The notes below the pieces were generated by a model. It searched no databases, had not been told where the DNA came from, and worked only from the letters and a program-made list of their open reading frames with translations. Below are positions 44,174-52,873 of a stretch of DNA of 64,000 nt, one piece after another (position 1 is the stretch's first letter; every line of letters starts with the position of its first letter). Source of the DNA: Flavobacteriales bacterium UBA2306 (GTDB lineage Bacteria; Bacteroidota; Bacteroidia; Flavobacteriales; Weeksellaceae); the NCBI GenBank assembly GCA_002345565.1, contig DDVS01000006.1, forward strand, positions 1 to 64,000, given 5' to 3'. Made by a program: the position numbers and the translations under genes.

Positions 44174-45718
44174 GAGGCTGTCTCAAAAGGACAGCCTCTT
44201 TTTTGTATTGAGTTGAAAAAAAACATTTTTAGGGTTTTGTTTTTATAAAAACTTTGAAAAATGAAGATAAAATTCAAAAAAGCAATCTATTTCAAGCTGC
44301 TTTTGCCATCTTTTTGAGATTATGGGCAATGGCGAGAATGCCGATTTCTACTTCGACCTTAGTTTTTCCTCGAAGCATAAAGCGTTTAAAGTTTTGTTGT
44401 GTTTTAGCTCTGCAAAAACAGGTTCAACATCGTGACATCGCTGTTTTCGGAGTTTGATGCCTTTTTTGGTATTGAGTAGTTTGAAAACCCTTTCCCTGAT
44501 TTTTGCCAGTCGGGGATTGTTTTGAGAAGTGGTTATTTGTCCCGATTTTTGATCTTTTCTGAAGTAATTGTATTTAACATAAGGTTTTATTTTCTTATTT
44601 GTCAGTAGGTTATAGTTTTCTTCCGAACCATAACCTGCATCGGCAACGAGTTCTTTCGGAACTTTACGATAGCTCTCTTCAAAACCTTTTAAATGAGACT
44701 CCAATGTTTTGGTATCCGTAGGATTGGGATGGATGGAATAATGTAAAATAAATTGTTTATTCGTAGAAATCTGTAGATTATAGGTAGCTTTGAGTTGTCC
44801 GTTTCGCATATGATCCTCTTTCATTCGCATAAAAGTAGCATCTGTATCGGTCTTGGAATAAGAGTTTCTGACTTGTAAAATTGCCTGTTGCTTTTTGTAT
44901 TTATCCAAATTGTTTGCCCAGTTTTTCTTGGCATAATTCAGTTTCTGACGAACTTTCGAAGGTATTTTTTTATCCTTCAACACCTCGTTGATCTTGTCGA
45001 TGGTTTGTGTTACTTTTTTTGAATCAATCTCCTTAAAATCGATGTTTTCAGTGTTTTGAAGCTCTTCTTTTGCCACATTTTCTGCATAATTCCAAAGTTC
45101 TTCCAGTTGCTCTGCAATTCTTACCTGATGCTTCTTGATGGCTCTTCCCCAAACAAAAGTATAGCGGTTGGCATTGGCCTCTATCTTGGTCCCATCTACA
45201 AAAGTGGTTTCCAGGCTTACCAAACCTTCCTTATCCAAAAGCACAACAATTTGTGTAAAGATGGCTTTTACTTCACCTTTTAATCGCTCGCTACGAAACC
45301 TGTTCAACGTATTATGATCAGGACGGCTCATCGCCGAAAGCCACATAAAATGGATGTTTTCCTTCAATGCCTGTTCCATTTTCCGGCTTGAATAAATGTT
45401 ACTCAAATAGCCATAAATCAATACTTTCAAAAGCATTTTCGGGTGGTAAGATGATGTTCCTCCCGGTTTATAGCTTTTGATTAAGTTTTTAATATCCAAA
45501 CCATCAATGATGTTTGAAACTATTTTCACAGGATGCTTTTCATCAATCAACTCCGACAAATTCGGAGGAAAAAGCAAATTTTGTTTGGGATTGTAATCTT
45601 TAAAGACTACTTTTGACTTAGTTAGCACACAGCAAATTACACAATTTGCAACTATTAGGAAAGCCTAGGCTTTCCTTTTTTGCATAAAAAAGGCTATCTC
45701 GCTTTTGAGACAGCCTCA
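44174..45718 (-). mobile_element. IS1182-family insertion sequence
   Basis: The element is 1,545 bp with terminal inverted repeats GAGGCTGTCTCAAAA (44174-44188 and 45703-45717). TA lies on both flanks (44172-44173 and 45719-45720), a 2-bp target duplication that restores the host reading frame when removed. Each end is itself a hairpin: GAGGCTGTC/GACAGCCTC with T-run on the left, GGCTGTCTC/GAGATAGCC (minus strand) with T-run on the right. These can stop transcription entering from outside. The transposase gene points left. Confidence 0.92.
44348..45628 (-). CDS. IS1182-family transposase, C-terminal frameshift
   Basis: A DDE transposase of 426 aa from a GTG start. DDE residues fit FVDGTKIEAN (first Asp), LVADAGYGSEEN (second Asp) and DVEPVFAELKHN (Glu). 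The frame ends in an unrelated tail NALCFEEKLRSK. One extra A near 44388-44396 (AACAAAAACTTT instead of AACAAAACTTT) would restore FKRFMLRGKTKVEVEIGILA and more, ending at 44292. The last 30-odd residues are therefore lost by a 1-bp deletion, and the element may be immobile. Catalytic residues lie before the shift. Confidence 0.88.
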   Translation of the reverse strand: MLTKSKVVFKDYNPKQNLLFPPNLSELIDEKHPVKIVSNIIDGLDIKNLIKSYKPGGTSSYHPKMLLKVLIYGYLSNIYSSRKMEQALKENIHFMWLSAMSRPDHNTLNRFRSERLKGEVKAIFTQIVVLLDKEGLVSLETTFVDGTKIEANANRYTFVWGRAIKKHQVRIAEQLEELWNYAENVAKEELQNTENIDFKEIDSKKVTQTIDKINEVLKDKKIPSKVRQKLNYAKKNWANNLDKYKKQQAILQVRNSYSKTDTDATFMRMKEDHMRNGQLKATYNLQISTNKQFILHYSIHPNPTDTKTLESHLKGFEESYRKVPKELVADAGYGSEENYNLLTNKKIKPYVKYNYFRKDQKSGQITTSQNNPRLAKIRERVFKLLNTKKGIKLRKQRCHDVEPVFAELKHNKTLNALCFEEKLRSK

Positions 45719-45720
45719 TA

Positions 45721-46052
45721 ATCTTGATGCAACGGCAGGAACGTTTGAAATCCAGAATTTTATCCCGGCTGTAGATTTAATCAAGCCCGAGGGCGCTACC
45801 CATGCAACGATGACGTCCGCATCATTAGGGATAGACTTCGATTCCGGGAATTCGGCTTTGGTGCAGAGTGCGCCACTCAATTTCCAGATCGATTCCACCA
45901 CACAGCAATTGGAACTGACAGCTACACCGCCAACAGGTTTGCCTTTTGTATATCAGTTTCTGTTGATCGAGTTTTTTCAGGAAGTGAATGCAGTGCAGTA
46001 TCCATTAAACAATGGATCCTACAACGTGCTGTTTATTCTCGACCTGAGTTGA
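45721..46052 (+). pseudogene. hypothetical gene, C-terminal part after the IS
   Basis: This is the second half of the split gene. The fragment reads NLDATAGTFEIQNFIPAVDL onward to a stop at 46052 and is rich in beta-strand patterns. The ATG-started frame at 45705 is an artefact of the IS end (MRQP). It has no own promoter, and the right IS hairpin blocks only the opposite strand. A terminator follows at 46074. Confidence 0.8.
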
Positions 46053-46073
46053 TAGCATTTTCAAAATGGTTTT

Positions 46074-46108
46074 AAGAAGGGTTTCCAATTTCGGAAATCC
46101 TTCTTTAA
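46074..46108 (+). terminator. terminator after the IS-split gene
   Basis: AAGAAGGGTTTCC (46074-46086) pairs with GGAAATCCTTCTT (46093-46105), with one G-U wobble. Ts follow at the base of the arm. It is 21 bp after the stop codon. Confidence 0.7.
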
Positions 46109-46338
46109 TAAAAAGCGGTCTTGGTGAACAAAGTGAAGCAATCTAAATTATTATTGAATTTATTCAAAACTTAAAAACCAGAAAATTGAAAACTGCCAAC
46201 GCCAGAGTTCCAACATCAGACGGATACCAAATATTAAAAATATTTCATTTTTAAAAAGAAAATTATATATTTGTTTTAAAATAGAAACGATCATTGACAT
46301 TTCCGAAAAAAAGATTAGATTTTTTTAATCTAATCGGC

Positions 46339-46779
46339 AAATATTATTACAAGCAGTTACACAGTCACAAATTCACGATCATTTTACCACGACAATTTTA
46401 AGCATTATTACAAGCAGTTATACAAGTCAATTTATCTAAGATCATTTTTACCAAGACAATTTTAAGCATTACTACAAGCAGTTACACAGTCACAAATTCA
46501 CGATCATTTTTACCAAGACAATTTTAAGCATTACCACAAACAGTTACACAGTCACAAATTCACGATCATTTTTACCACGACAATTTTAAGCATTATTACA
46601 AGCAGTTACACAGTCACAAATTCACAATCATTTTTACCACGACAATTTTAAGCATTATTACAAGCAGTTACACAGTCATTTATCCACGATCATTTTTACC
46701 ACGACAATTTTAAGCATTACCACAAGCAGTTATATAGTCACAAATTCACGATCATTTTTACCACGACAATTTTAAGCAC
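46339..46779. repeat. about seven tandem copies of a 62-bp repeat
   Basis: AGCATT-type unit starts lie at 46401, 46465, 46527, 46589, 46651, 46713 and 46775, spaced 62 bp except one 64-bp unit, with a first copy beginning near 46339. Each unit carries ACAAGCAGTTACACAGTCAC, a CGATCATTTTTACCACGACA-like block and TTTTAAGC. Copies differ at a few bases. The unit is not a multiple of three, so it is not coding, and there are no spacers. It fills the gap between the IS-split gene and the small HTH-like gene; the rest of 46109-46936 shows no gene. Confidence 0.93.
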
Positions 46780-46936
46780 CAAACAAGGAATAATATTGAG
46801 TTTTGTTTTCGGGAATGTTTTCTTTAGTGTTATGAACAGAAATGTAGATTTTGAAGCTGTAAAGTGATCGGCAGACTGAAAAATGTGCAGCTTAATCCGG
46901 CAGTTAAAAAAAACAGCCATTAAATAGTTATGCTTT

Positions 46937-47137
46937 ATGAGAGTATGCATATACCCGAAAGATGTGGCCGTCATAATGGGCTATTCCGAAGGTCATTCTA
47001 GAAGAATATTACGTCAGATCAAGAAAAATCTGGATAAAGATTTAAAATCAAAACTGAGTATCTCAGAATTTTGTGATTATATGAATCTCCCTTATGACGA
47101 TGTTAGCAAATCCTTAAACCCAACATCAAAAATTTAA
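46937..47137 (+). CDS. small hypothetical protein with helix-turn-helix-like sequence
   Basis: A 66-aa soluble protein with DVAVIMGYSEGHSRRILRQI (residues 9-28) that resembles a helix-turn-helix, followed by a basic stretch and an FCDYMNLPYDDV segment. Similar short proteins occur in Bacteroidota mobile or capsule regions. DNA binding is likely from this pattern but not proven. It is preceded by the 62-bp repeat array and followed by a good terminator, so it is a one-gene unit. Confidence 0.7.
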   Translation: MRVCIYPKDVAVIMGYSEGHSRRILRQIKKNLDKDLKSKLSISEFCDYMNLPYDDVSKSLNPTSKI

Positions 47138-47142
47138 TACCA

Positions 47143-47177
47143 ATAACCGCTCTATTAATCCGGAGCGGTTATTTTTA
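47143..47177 (+). terminator. terminator after the small HTH-like gene
   Basis: ATAACCGCTC (47143-47152) pairs perfectly with GAGCGGTTAT (47163-47172), and TTTTATT follows. This is a clear intrinsic terminator. After it, 47178-47311 is rich in degenerate CTTAAACC and TTGAATC repeats. Confidence 0.85.
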
Positions 47178-47287
47178 TTAAGTACCACGAATCCTGAACA
47201 CTGAATATTGAACCTTAAATCTTAAACCATCAATCTTAAACCTTGAATCTTAAACCTCGCACCTCACACACCCTCCAACTTTTTCCC

Positions 47288-47295
47288 TATCTTTG
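47288..47295 (+). promoter_or_regulatory. -7 promoter element before the GT4 gene
   Basis: TATCTTTG matches TANNTTTG and is 16 bp before the ATG at 47312. No TTG lies at the right distance upstream. Confidence 0.35.
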
Positions 47296-47311
47296 ACCAT
47301 ACGCTTGTAAT

Positions 47312-48556
47312 ATGAAAAAACTCTTCCGGATTTCTACGGTGCCTGTTTCACTCAATATATTACTGAAAGGACAATTGGAATACCTTAATCAGTTCTACGA
47401 CGTCACCGCTATTTCAGGCGCTGGCAAAGACTTGGATGAGGTACACCAGCGCGAACGGGTTAAAATCCATCCTATCGAGATGCAGCGCCAGATTTCTCCT
47501 TTTAAAGACCTGAAATCTTTAATTCAGTTATATAACTATTTTAGAAAAGAAAAGCCTCAAATCATCCATTCCATTACGCCTAAAGCAGGTTTACTGTCTA
47601 TGCTGGCGGGTAAAATGGCAGGAGTGCCCATCAGAATACATACCTTCACGGGATTGGTATTTCCGTATAAAATCGGGAAGATGCAAAAATTGTTGATAGT
47701 CATGGATAAGCTGCTGTGTTGGGCGGCCACAGATATTATTCCGGAGGGTAATGGCGTGAAACAGGATTTAATTAAATTTGAGATTACAAAAAAACCTTTA
47801 GAAATCGTAGGGAATGGAAATGTAAATGGAATTGATTTAAAAGTTTTCCACCCTGGGAAAGTAACGGTGGAAGAGAAAGAAAGATTAAGAAAAAAATGGG
47901 ATATAGAAGAGCAGGATAAGGTTTTGATTTTTGTGGGAAGGCTGGTCAAAGACAAAGGCATTAACGAATTAATTGCCGCTTTCAAATCTCTACAGTCTAT
48001 TAATGCAGATCATACAGAACGTAACGAAATGGAGCATGAACGCTCTTCCACAGCCCATAAACGCACCAACACTACCACTCTCAAACCCTCCGACATTCCC
48101 ACGTACAACGTAAAACTCCTCTTGGTAGGGCCTTATGAGCAGGATTTGGATCCTTTACAACCGGAAACCATCAAAGAAATAGAAGAAAATCCTAATATCA
48201 TTCACGTGGGTTTTCAGAAAGACGTAAGATCCTTTTTGGGCATAGCAGATCTGCTGGTGTTTCCAAGTTACAGAGAAGGCTTCCCCAATGTGGTATTGCA
48301 GGCATTGGCAATGGAATTACCGGCAGTCGTGACGGATATCAATGGTTCTAATGAGATCATTACAAACCAAATCAACGGCCTCATTATAGAGACTAAAAAT
48401 AAAGAACAGATAGCAGAAGCAGTAAATAAATTACTGATGGATAATGAGTTGTATGCAAAATTAAAATCCAATACGCGCCATAGCATTTTGCCATTCAAAA
48501 ACACCAACATTTGGAATGAATTGAACCATAGGTATCGTAAACATTTAAGTCAATAA
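47312..48556 (+). CDS. glycosyltransferase family 4 with low-complexity insert
   Basis: GT-B transferase of 414 aa. It has the acceptor-domain strands SITPKAGLLSMLAGKMAGVP, then FVGRLVKDKGINELIAAF (208-225) and YREGFPNVVLQALAMELPAV. Between FKSLQSI (to residue 230) and VKLLLVGP (from 267) there is a Thr/Glu/His-rich stretch, about 231-264, where most GT4 proteins have a short loop. The insert has different codon and base use (C-rich) from the gene around it. Its own leader suggests a separate transcript from the glycosyltransferase run upstream. The sugar is unknown. Confidence 0.86.
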   Translation: MKKLFRISTVPVSLNILLKGQLEYLNQFYDVTAISGAGKDLDEVHQRERVKIHPIEMQRQISPFKDLKSLIQLYNYFRKEKPQIIHSITPKAGLLSMLAGKMAGVPIRIHTFTGLVFPYKIGKMQKLLIVMDKLLCWAATDIIPEGNGVKQDLIKFEITKKPLEIVGNGNVNGIDLKVFHPGKVTVEEKERLRKKWDIEEQDKVLIFVGRLVKDKGINELIAAFKSLQSINADHTERNEMEHERSSTAHKRTNTTTLKPSDIPTYNVKLLLVGPYEQDLDPLQPETIKEIEENPNIIHVGFQKDVRSFLGIADLLVFPSYREGFPNVVLQALAMELPAVVTDINGSNEIITNQINGLIIETKNKEQIAEAVNKLLMDNELYAKLKSNTRHSILPFKNTNIWNELNHRYRKHLSQ

Positions 48557-48898
48557 AACTTTTAAACCAGACGCCTCCTTGTCATTGCGAGGTACGAAGC
48601 AATCCCCTCCTTACTCTGAAATTCTCTAAAATGGTCATTCTGAGGCGCAGTTTATCCTGAGCCTGTCGAAGGGAAGGCCCTCCATTTACATAACCGGTGG
48701 TAGCAGCTTTGTTCTGGGCATAATTAGAAAGATCTGAAGAACGATCATAAGCTTGTGCGGATCATAAACCGATCTCACCATAAAATGATGCAGTCTGGAT
48801 TTTGAATGTAGTTTTAAACCCCAGAAATGATTAGATTTGTATTCGAATTTTCATTAATGAAATCGTAGATTCACGAATTCGTAATTAAGATAAAATAA
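48557..48898. other. 342-bp non-coding region with dispersed-repeat sequences
   Basis: Near 48580-48615, TTGTCATTGCGAGGTACGAA and GCAATCCCC match a common dispersed non-coding repeat type; near 48632-48672, GGTCATTCTGAGGCGCAG and GAGCCTGTCGAAGGGA match another. No gene or terminator is supported. The last 60 bp are an AT-rich leader of the nucleotidase operon. Confidence 0.55.
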
Positions 48899-49663
48899 AT
48901 GAGTAAAAATAAAATATGGGCTTTATCCATTCTCTCTCTGGTTTTAATGGGTTGCAAGACGCCATTGGGCGTTACCAATGTGCATACGGAGAAAAATATC
49001 TTCATTACCAGCCAACTTGAAGACGATTTGGGCATAAATGCCGTGATTCTTCCTTATAAAAAAGAATTGGAAGGGAAGATGAATGCCAAAATATCACACA
49101 CCAATGTAGAATTAGATAAATCTGGTGATAACAGCAACCTTGGAAATCTCCTGGCAGATTATACCTTTGAAGGCGCAGAAGAATGGGCCAAAAAAAACAA
49201 CCAGCCATCTATAGATGCTGCTGTCATTAATATCGGCGGGATTAGAACAATCATCCCCAAAGGCGATATTCTTACCAAGCAGATCTATGAAGTGATGCCT
49301 TTTGAAAATGAAATCGTTATTGTAAAAATGAACGGTAAAGATGTAGAAGGCTTGTTTGATTATTATCTCAAAACACAGAAAAACAATCCCGTTTCACACC
49401 TCGTTATAGAAATTGATAATGATAAAATTTCTAAAAAGTTAATTAACGGAAAATCCATAGACTATAACAAAGTATATTATATTGCGACATCAGACTATCT
49501 GGCGATGGGAGGAGATAATATGTTTTTCTTCGGGAAGGGGCAAAGCATTTCAACAGGAATCAAAATGCGCGATCTTTTTATAGAAAAATTTAAACAAAAT
49601 CCGGAAATCTCTACGCCCAATGATGTAAGACTGATTTTCAACCATAAAAAATTGCAGGACTAA
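48899..49663 (+). CDS. 5'-nucleotidase C-terminal domain lipoprotein
   Basis: A 254-aa lipoprotein (lipobox near VLMGC, Cys about 20) made of the substrate-binding C-terminal domain of 5'-nucleotidases: NVELDKSGDNSNLGNLLADY near 64-83, AAVINIGGIRTIIPKGDI and an MPFENEIVIVKM block. It lacks the metallophosphatase domain, which is encoded by the next gene with a one-base overlap (TAATG). Together they would form a split UshA-type nucleotidase in the periplasm or at the surface. Confidence 0.88.
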   Translation: MSKNKIWALSILSLVLMGCKTPLGVTNVHTEKNIFITSQLEDDLGINAVILPYKKELEGKMNAKISHTNVELDKSGDNSNLGNLLADYTFEGAEEWAKKNNQPSIDAAVINIGGIRTIIPKGDILTKQIYEVMPFENEIVIVKMNGKDVEGLFDYYLKTQKNNPVSHLVIEIDNDKISKKLINGKSIDYNKVYYIATSDYLAMGGDNMFFFGKGQSISTGIKMRDLFIEKFKQNPEISTPNDVRLIFNHKKLQD

Positions 49664-50613
49664 TGAAAAGAAAAGAATTTTTAAAATATATTGGTGGTGG
49701 AAGTCTGGCATTAACATTGGCGCCCAATCTGCTGCTGGCAGAGCAATTGGACTTATTAAAAAAAGAATCTGCTCAACAGCTAACCATTCTGCATACCAAC
49801 GATCAACACAGCAGAATAGAACCTTTTGATGCATCTTATACCAAAAACCCAAACCAGGGCGGCTTTGCAAGAAGAGCTTCATTAATCCAAAAAATCCGCA
49901 GCCAGGAGAAAAATGTTCTTCTTTTGGATTCCGGAGATATTTTTCAGGGAACGCCTTACTTTAACTTTTTTGGAGGAGAATTAGAATTTAAACTCATGAG
50001 TATGATGCAATATGATGCTTCTACTATGGGGAATCACGATTTTGACAACGGATTGGAAGGTTTTCTAAAAGTATTACCAAATGCAAAATTCCCGTTTATC
50101 TGTTCCAATTATGATTTCAAGAATACAATTCTGGATGGGCAGACAGAGCAGTATAAAATCTTCAATAAAAACGGAATCAAAGTAGGGATTTTCGGCGTTG
50201 GAATTGAACTCAATGGTTTAGTCGGAAAGAAGAATTATGCGGAAACAGTTTATCATAACCCCATTGAAGTTGCACAACATTATGCCGATTTCCTGAGAAA
50301 TGAAAAGAGGTGTGATCTGGTCATCTGCCTTTCCCACATCGGTTTTGATTATAAGGACGATCCGGAGAAAATGTCTGATAAACACTTGGCGGCTAAAACC
50401 TCCGGTATCGATTTGATTTTAGGGGGCCATACCCATACTTTTTTAACAGAGCCTTTAGTTTTTCAGAATAAAAATCATAAAAATGTTATTGTCAACCAGG
50501 TAGGATGGGCAGGAATTTTACTGGGCAGACTGGATTTTTATTTTGATAAAAATAACAATGTAAAAAATATTTCGTGGAATAATCAGTTAATAGATGAAAA
50601 CATAGTAGTTTAA
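49663..50613 (+). CDS. metallophosphatase (5'-nucleotidase N-terminal domain)
   Basis: This 316-aa protein has the metallophosphatase motifs TNDQHSR, LDSGDIFQG, MGNHDFDNG, CLSHIG and LGGHTHTFL in order. The N-terminus KRKEFLKYIGGGSLALTLAP resembles a Tat signal with RK instead of RR. It pairs with the upstream C-terminal domain lipoprotein, whose stop it overlaps by one base. The likely role is phosphate and nucleoside scavenging from nucleotides outside the cytoplasm. Confidence 0.9.
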   Translation: MKRKEFLKYIGGGSLALTLAPNLLLAEQLDLLKKESAQQLTILHTNDQHSRIEPFDASYTKNPNQGGFARRASLIQKIRSQEKNVLLLDSGDIFQGTPYFNFFGGELEFKLMSMMQYDASTMGNHDFDNGLEGFLKVLPNAKFPFICSNYDFKNTILDGQTEQYKIFNKNGIKVGIFGVGIELNGLVGKKNYAETVYHNPIEVAQHYADFLRNEKRCDLVICLSHIGFDYKDDPEKMSDKHLAAKTSGIDLILGGHTHTFLTEPLVFQNKNHKNVIVNQVGWAGILLGRLDFYFDKNNNVKNISWNNQLIDENIVV

Positions 50614-50614
50614 G

Positions 50615-52870
50615 ATGAAGAAAACTTTATTATTTATAGCCTTATTTATTGCTCTAATGACTCAGGCTCAGTCCAAATGGAGTGATTTGTTTTCATATAA
50701 TAATGTATTAAAAATCCGGGATGATGGCGATCGTATTGTTGCGGCCACAGAAAATGGAATTTTTTATTATTATCCGGCAACCGGAGAAATCAAAAAACTG
50801 TCAAAAGCCAATGGTTTACATGACGTAAAAATTTCTGCTTTTGACTATAATACGGCAACACAAACAGGAATTGTTGGCTATCAAAACGGCTCGTTAGATG
50901 TGATTACTCCTAATGGTATTTTCCTGATAGTAGACATTCCGCTGGCAAATGGTTATAACGGAAGTAAAAAAATCAATCATATTTCTATCAATGGTGATAA
51001 AGCCATTATTTCTGCCGGTTATGGCGTGTCAATTTTCAATATCACGAAAAGAGAGTTTGGAGATACCTCATTTTTTTCAGTAGGTGGTGTTTATGAAGCT
51101 GTTAATTCCGCTGTACTACAAGACAATACGGTTTATGTAGCCACTGCCGCGGGTGTAAAATATCATGAGATTAATGCCACGTTTCCGGTTTATAACAGCT
51201 GGTCCACTTTATCGTCCGGGATTTATAAAAAAATTGATGCTGGTGAAGTTTTAGCTTATGCGAGTGCTACCCAGGTTAGGTATGGATCTGGCAATAGTTT
51301 TTCAACAATTTCCAGAACATTTACAGACATTAAGGATTTAAAAATTGTAGATAATCAAATAATTGTTACAGACCAGACGCAGGTTTTTATTTATAATTTA
51401 AACGGCTTTCAGCAAAAGAATTTTGACGCAGGCGAGTTTATAAACACGGCTTTTGTCTATAATAATCTTCTATATACAGGAACGCAATATTCCGGAATGT
51501 ATAATGAACAGAAAATCAGTTTTAAACCAGATGGTCCCTACAACAACAGATCATACAAATTATCGCTGTTCAATAATCAGATTTGGGTAGCTACAGGAAA
51601 CAGAGATGCAGACCCGGTTCCTACAACGGCCAATCCTAATGAAGATAAAATAGGTTACTACCATTATGATGGAAGCAAATGGAATTATCCGACCTATTTT
51701 GATAATAATACGGCTTATAACATTTTGGACATTGTCCCGGATCCTTCCGATCCTACACAGGTTTATTTTACCAATTATTATCCTTCTGGAGCCAAAGGGG
51801 TTTTTAAAATGAAGAATAATGAATTTGTTAAAAGGTATTCTTTTAATGATGGTAGTCCCTGGTATTACAGATCTGTAGGTCTTGCTTTTGATAGTCAGAA
51901 TAATCTCTTTTGCACGGTGCAATGTATTTATCCAAGTTTATCTGGCAACTGTAGTAATGCTAGTTTTTATTTATTTGATAAATCTAAAGATGATTTCGGA
52001 GCAACTCCTTACACCTCTTATAATATTGGAGGAATTCAAAAACCTGTAATAAAAGATGGTGTTCTATACATCCCTTCTCAGTATTATTCTGATGGTGGTT
52101 TAACCATTTATGATTATAACAACACAGCCAGTATAACCTCTGATGATAAATTCAAAGTCATCAAAACAACCAATAATTTACCGGTAAACGGAACCGTATC
52201 TGTATCTGTAGATAATAATGATGATGTCTGGATTGGGACTCGCGAAGGTCTTAGAATTCTTTCTAGCCCAAAATCTGCCATTCTGGAAGATAATCCTCAA
52301 ACAGATTATATAACCATAGAAGAAAACGGTTTGGGAGAGGAACTCTTCAGAGATGCAAATATTTTGCAGATTGCTACAGATTCTGGAAATCAAAAATGGG
52401 TTTCCGTAGATGGTGGAGGTGTTTTTTACATAAGCTCTGGGGGAGAACAGACCATTTATCATTTCACAAAAGCCAATTCATCATTGCCTAATGATAGCGT
52501 TACAGATATCAAAATTGATGAAAAAACAGGAAAAGTTTACTTTGCTACCACAGATGGTATTATGGTCTATCAAGGCGATGTTACAGAAGTAACTTCCAAC
52601 TTTGGTAATGTTTTGGTTTACCCTAATCCTGTTGTATATTCACAGTACAAAGGCAATGCAAGAATCCGTGGATTAGCACAGAAAACCAATATTAGGATTA
52701 CAGATGCCGCCGGAAATCTCATCCATTCTGCGGTCGCCAATGGAGGCTATTTTGAATGGAATCTCAATAATCAGAGAGGTGTAAGAGTGGCTTCCGGTAT
52801 TTACTATGTCCTAATGACCAATGAAGATGCAACCGATACAGCTACTGCAAAAATAGCCGTGGTAAACTAG
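50615..52870 (+). CDS. porZ: T9SS-associated beta-propeller protein with sorting domain (PorZ-like)
   Basis: A signal peptide (MKKTLLFIALFIALMTQAQ) is followed by a large beta-propeller: repeated blades such as ATENGIFYYYPATGEIKKLS near 45 and two-component-regulator-type blades WIGTREGLRIL (near 540) and VYFATTDGIMVY (near 645). The C-terminal about 80 residues are a T9SS sorting domain (VYPNPV, GRGVRVASGIYYVLM-like strands). This layout is that of PorZ, part of the surface attachment complex of the type IX secretion system. Length is 751 aa. Confidence 0.8.
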   Translation: MKKTLLFIALFIALMTQAQSKWSDLFSYNNVLKIRDDGDRIVAATENGIFYYYPATGEIKKLSKANGLHDVKISAFDYNTATQTGIVGYQNGSLDVITPNGIFLIVDIPLANGYNGSKKINHISINGDKAIISAGYGVSIFNITKREFGDTSFFSVGGVYEAVNSAVLQDNTVYVATAAGVKYHEINATFPVYNSWSTLSSGIYKKIDAGEVLAYASATQVRYGSGNSFSTISRTFTDIKDLKIVDNQIIVTDQTQVFIYNLNGFQQKNFDAGEFINTAFVYNNLLYTGTQYSGMYNEQKISFKPDGPYNNRSYKLSLFNNQIWVATGNRDADPVPTTANPNEDKIGYYHYDGSKWNYPTYFDNNTAYNILDIVPDPSDPTQVYFTNYYPSGAKGVFKMKNNEFVKRYSFNDGSPWYYRSVGLAFDSQNNLFCTVQCIYPSLSGNCSNASFYLFDKSKDDFGATPYTSYNIGGIQKPVIKDGVLYIPSQYYSDGGLTIYDYNNTASITSDDKFKVIKTTNNLPVNGTVSVSVDNNDDVWIGTREGLRILSSPKSAILEDNPQTDYITIEENGLGEELFRDANILQIATDSGNQKWVSVDGGGVFYISSGGEQTIYHFTKANSSLPNDSVTDIKIDEKTGKVYFATTDGIMVYQGDVTEVTSNFGNVLVYPNPVVYSQYKGNARIRGLAQKTNIRITDAAGNLIHSAVANGGYFEWNLNNQRGVRVASGIYYVLMTNEDATDTATAKIAVVN

Positions 52871-52873
52871 GAA

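Noticed and set aside
44254..44457. 67-aa plus-strand frame inside the IS
   Set aside because: It is opposite the transposase C-terminus and its frameshifted tail.
46339..46779. CRISPR array
   Set aside because: The 62-bp units are joined end to end without unique spacers, and no cas gene is in the window.
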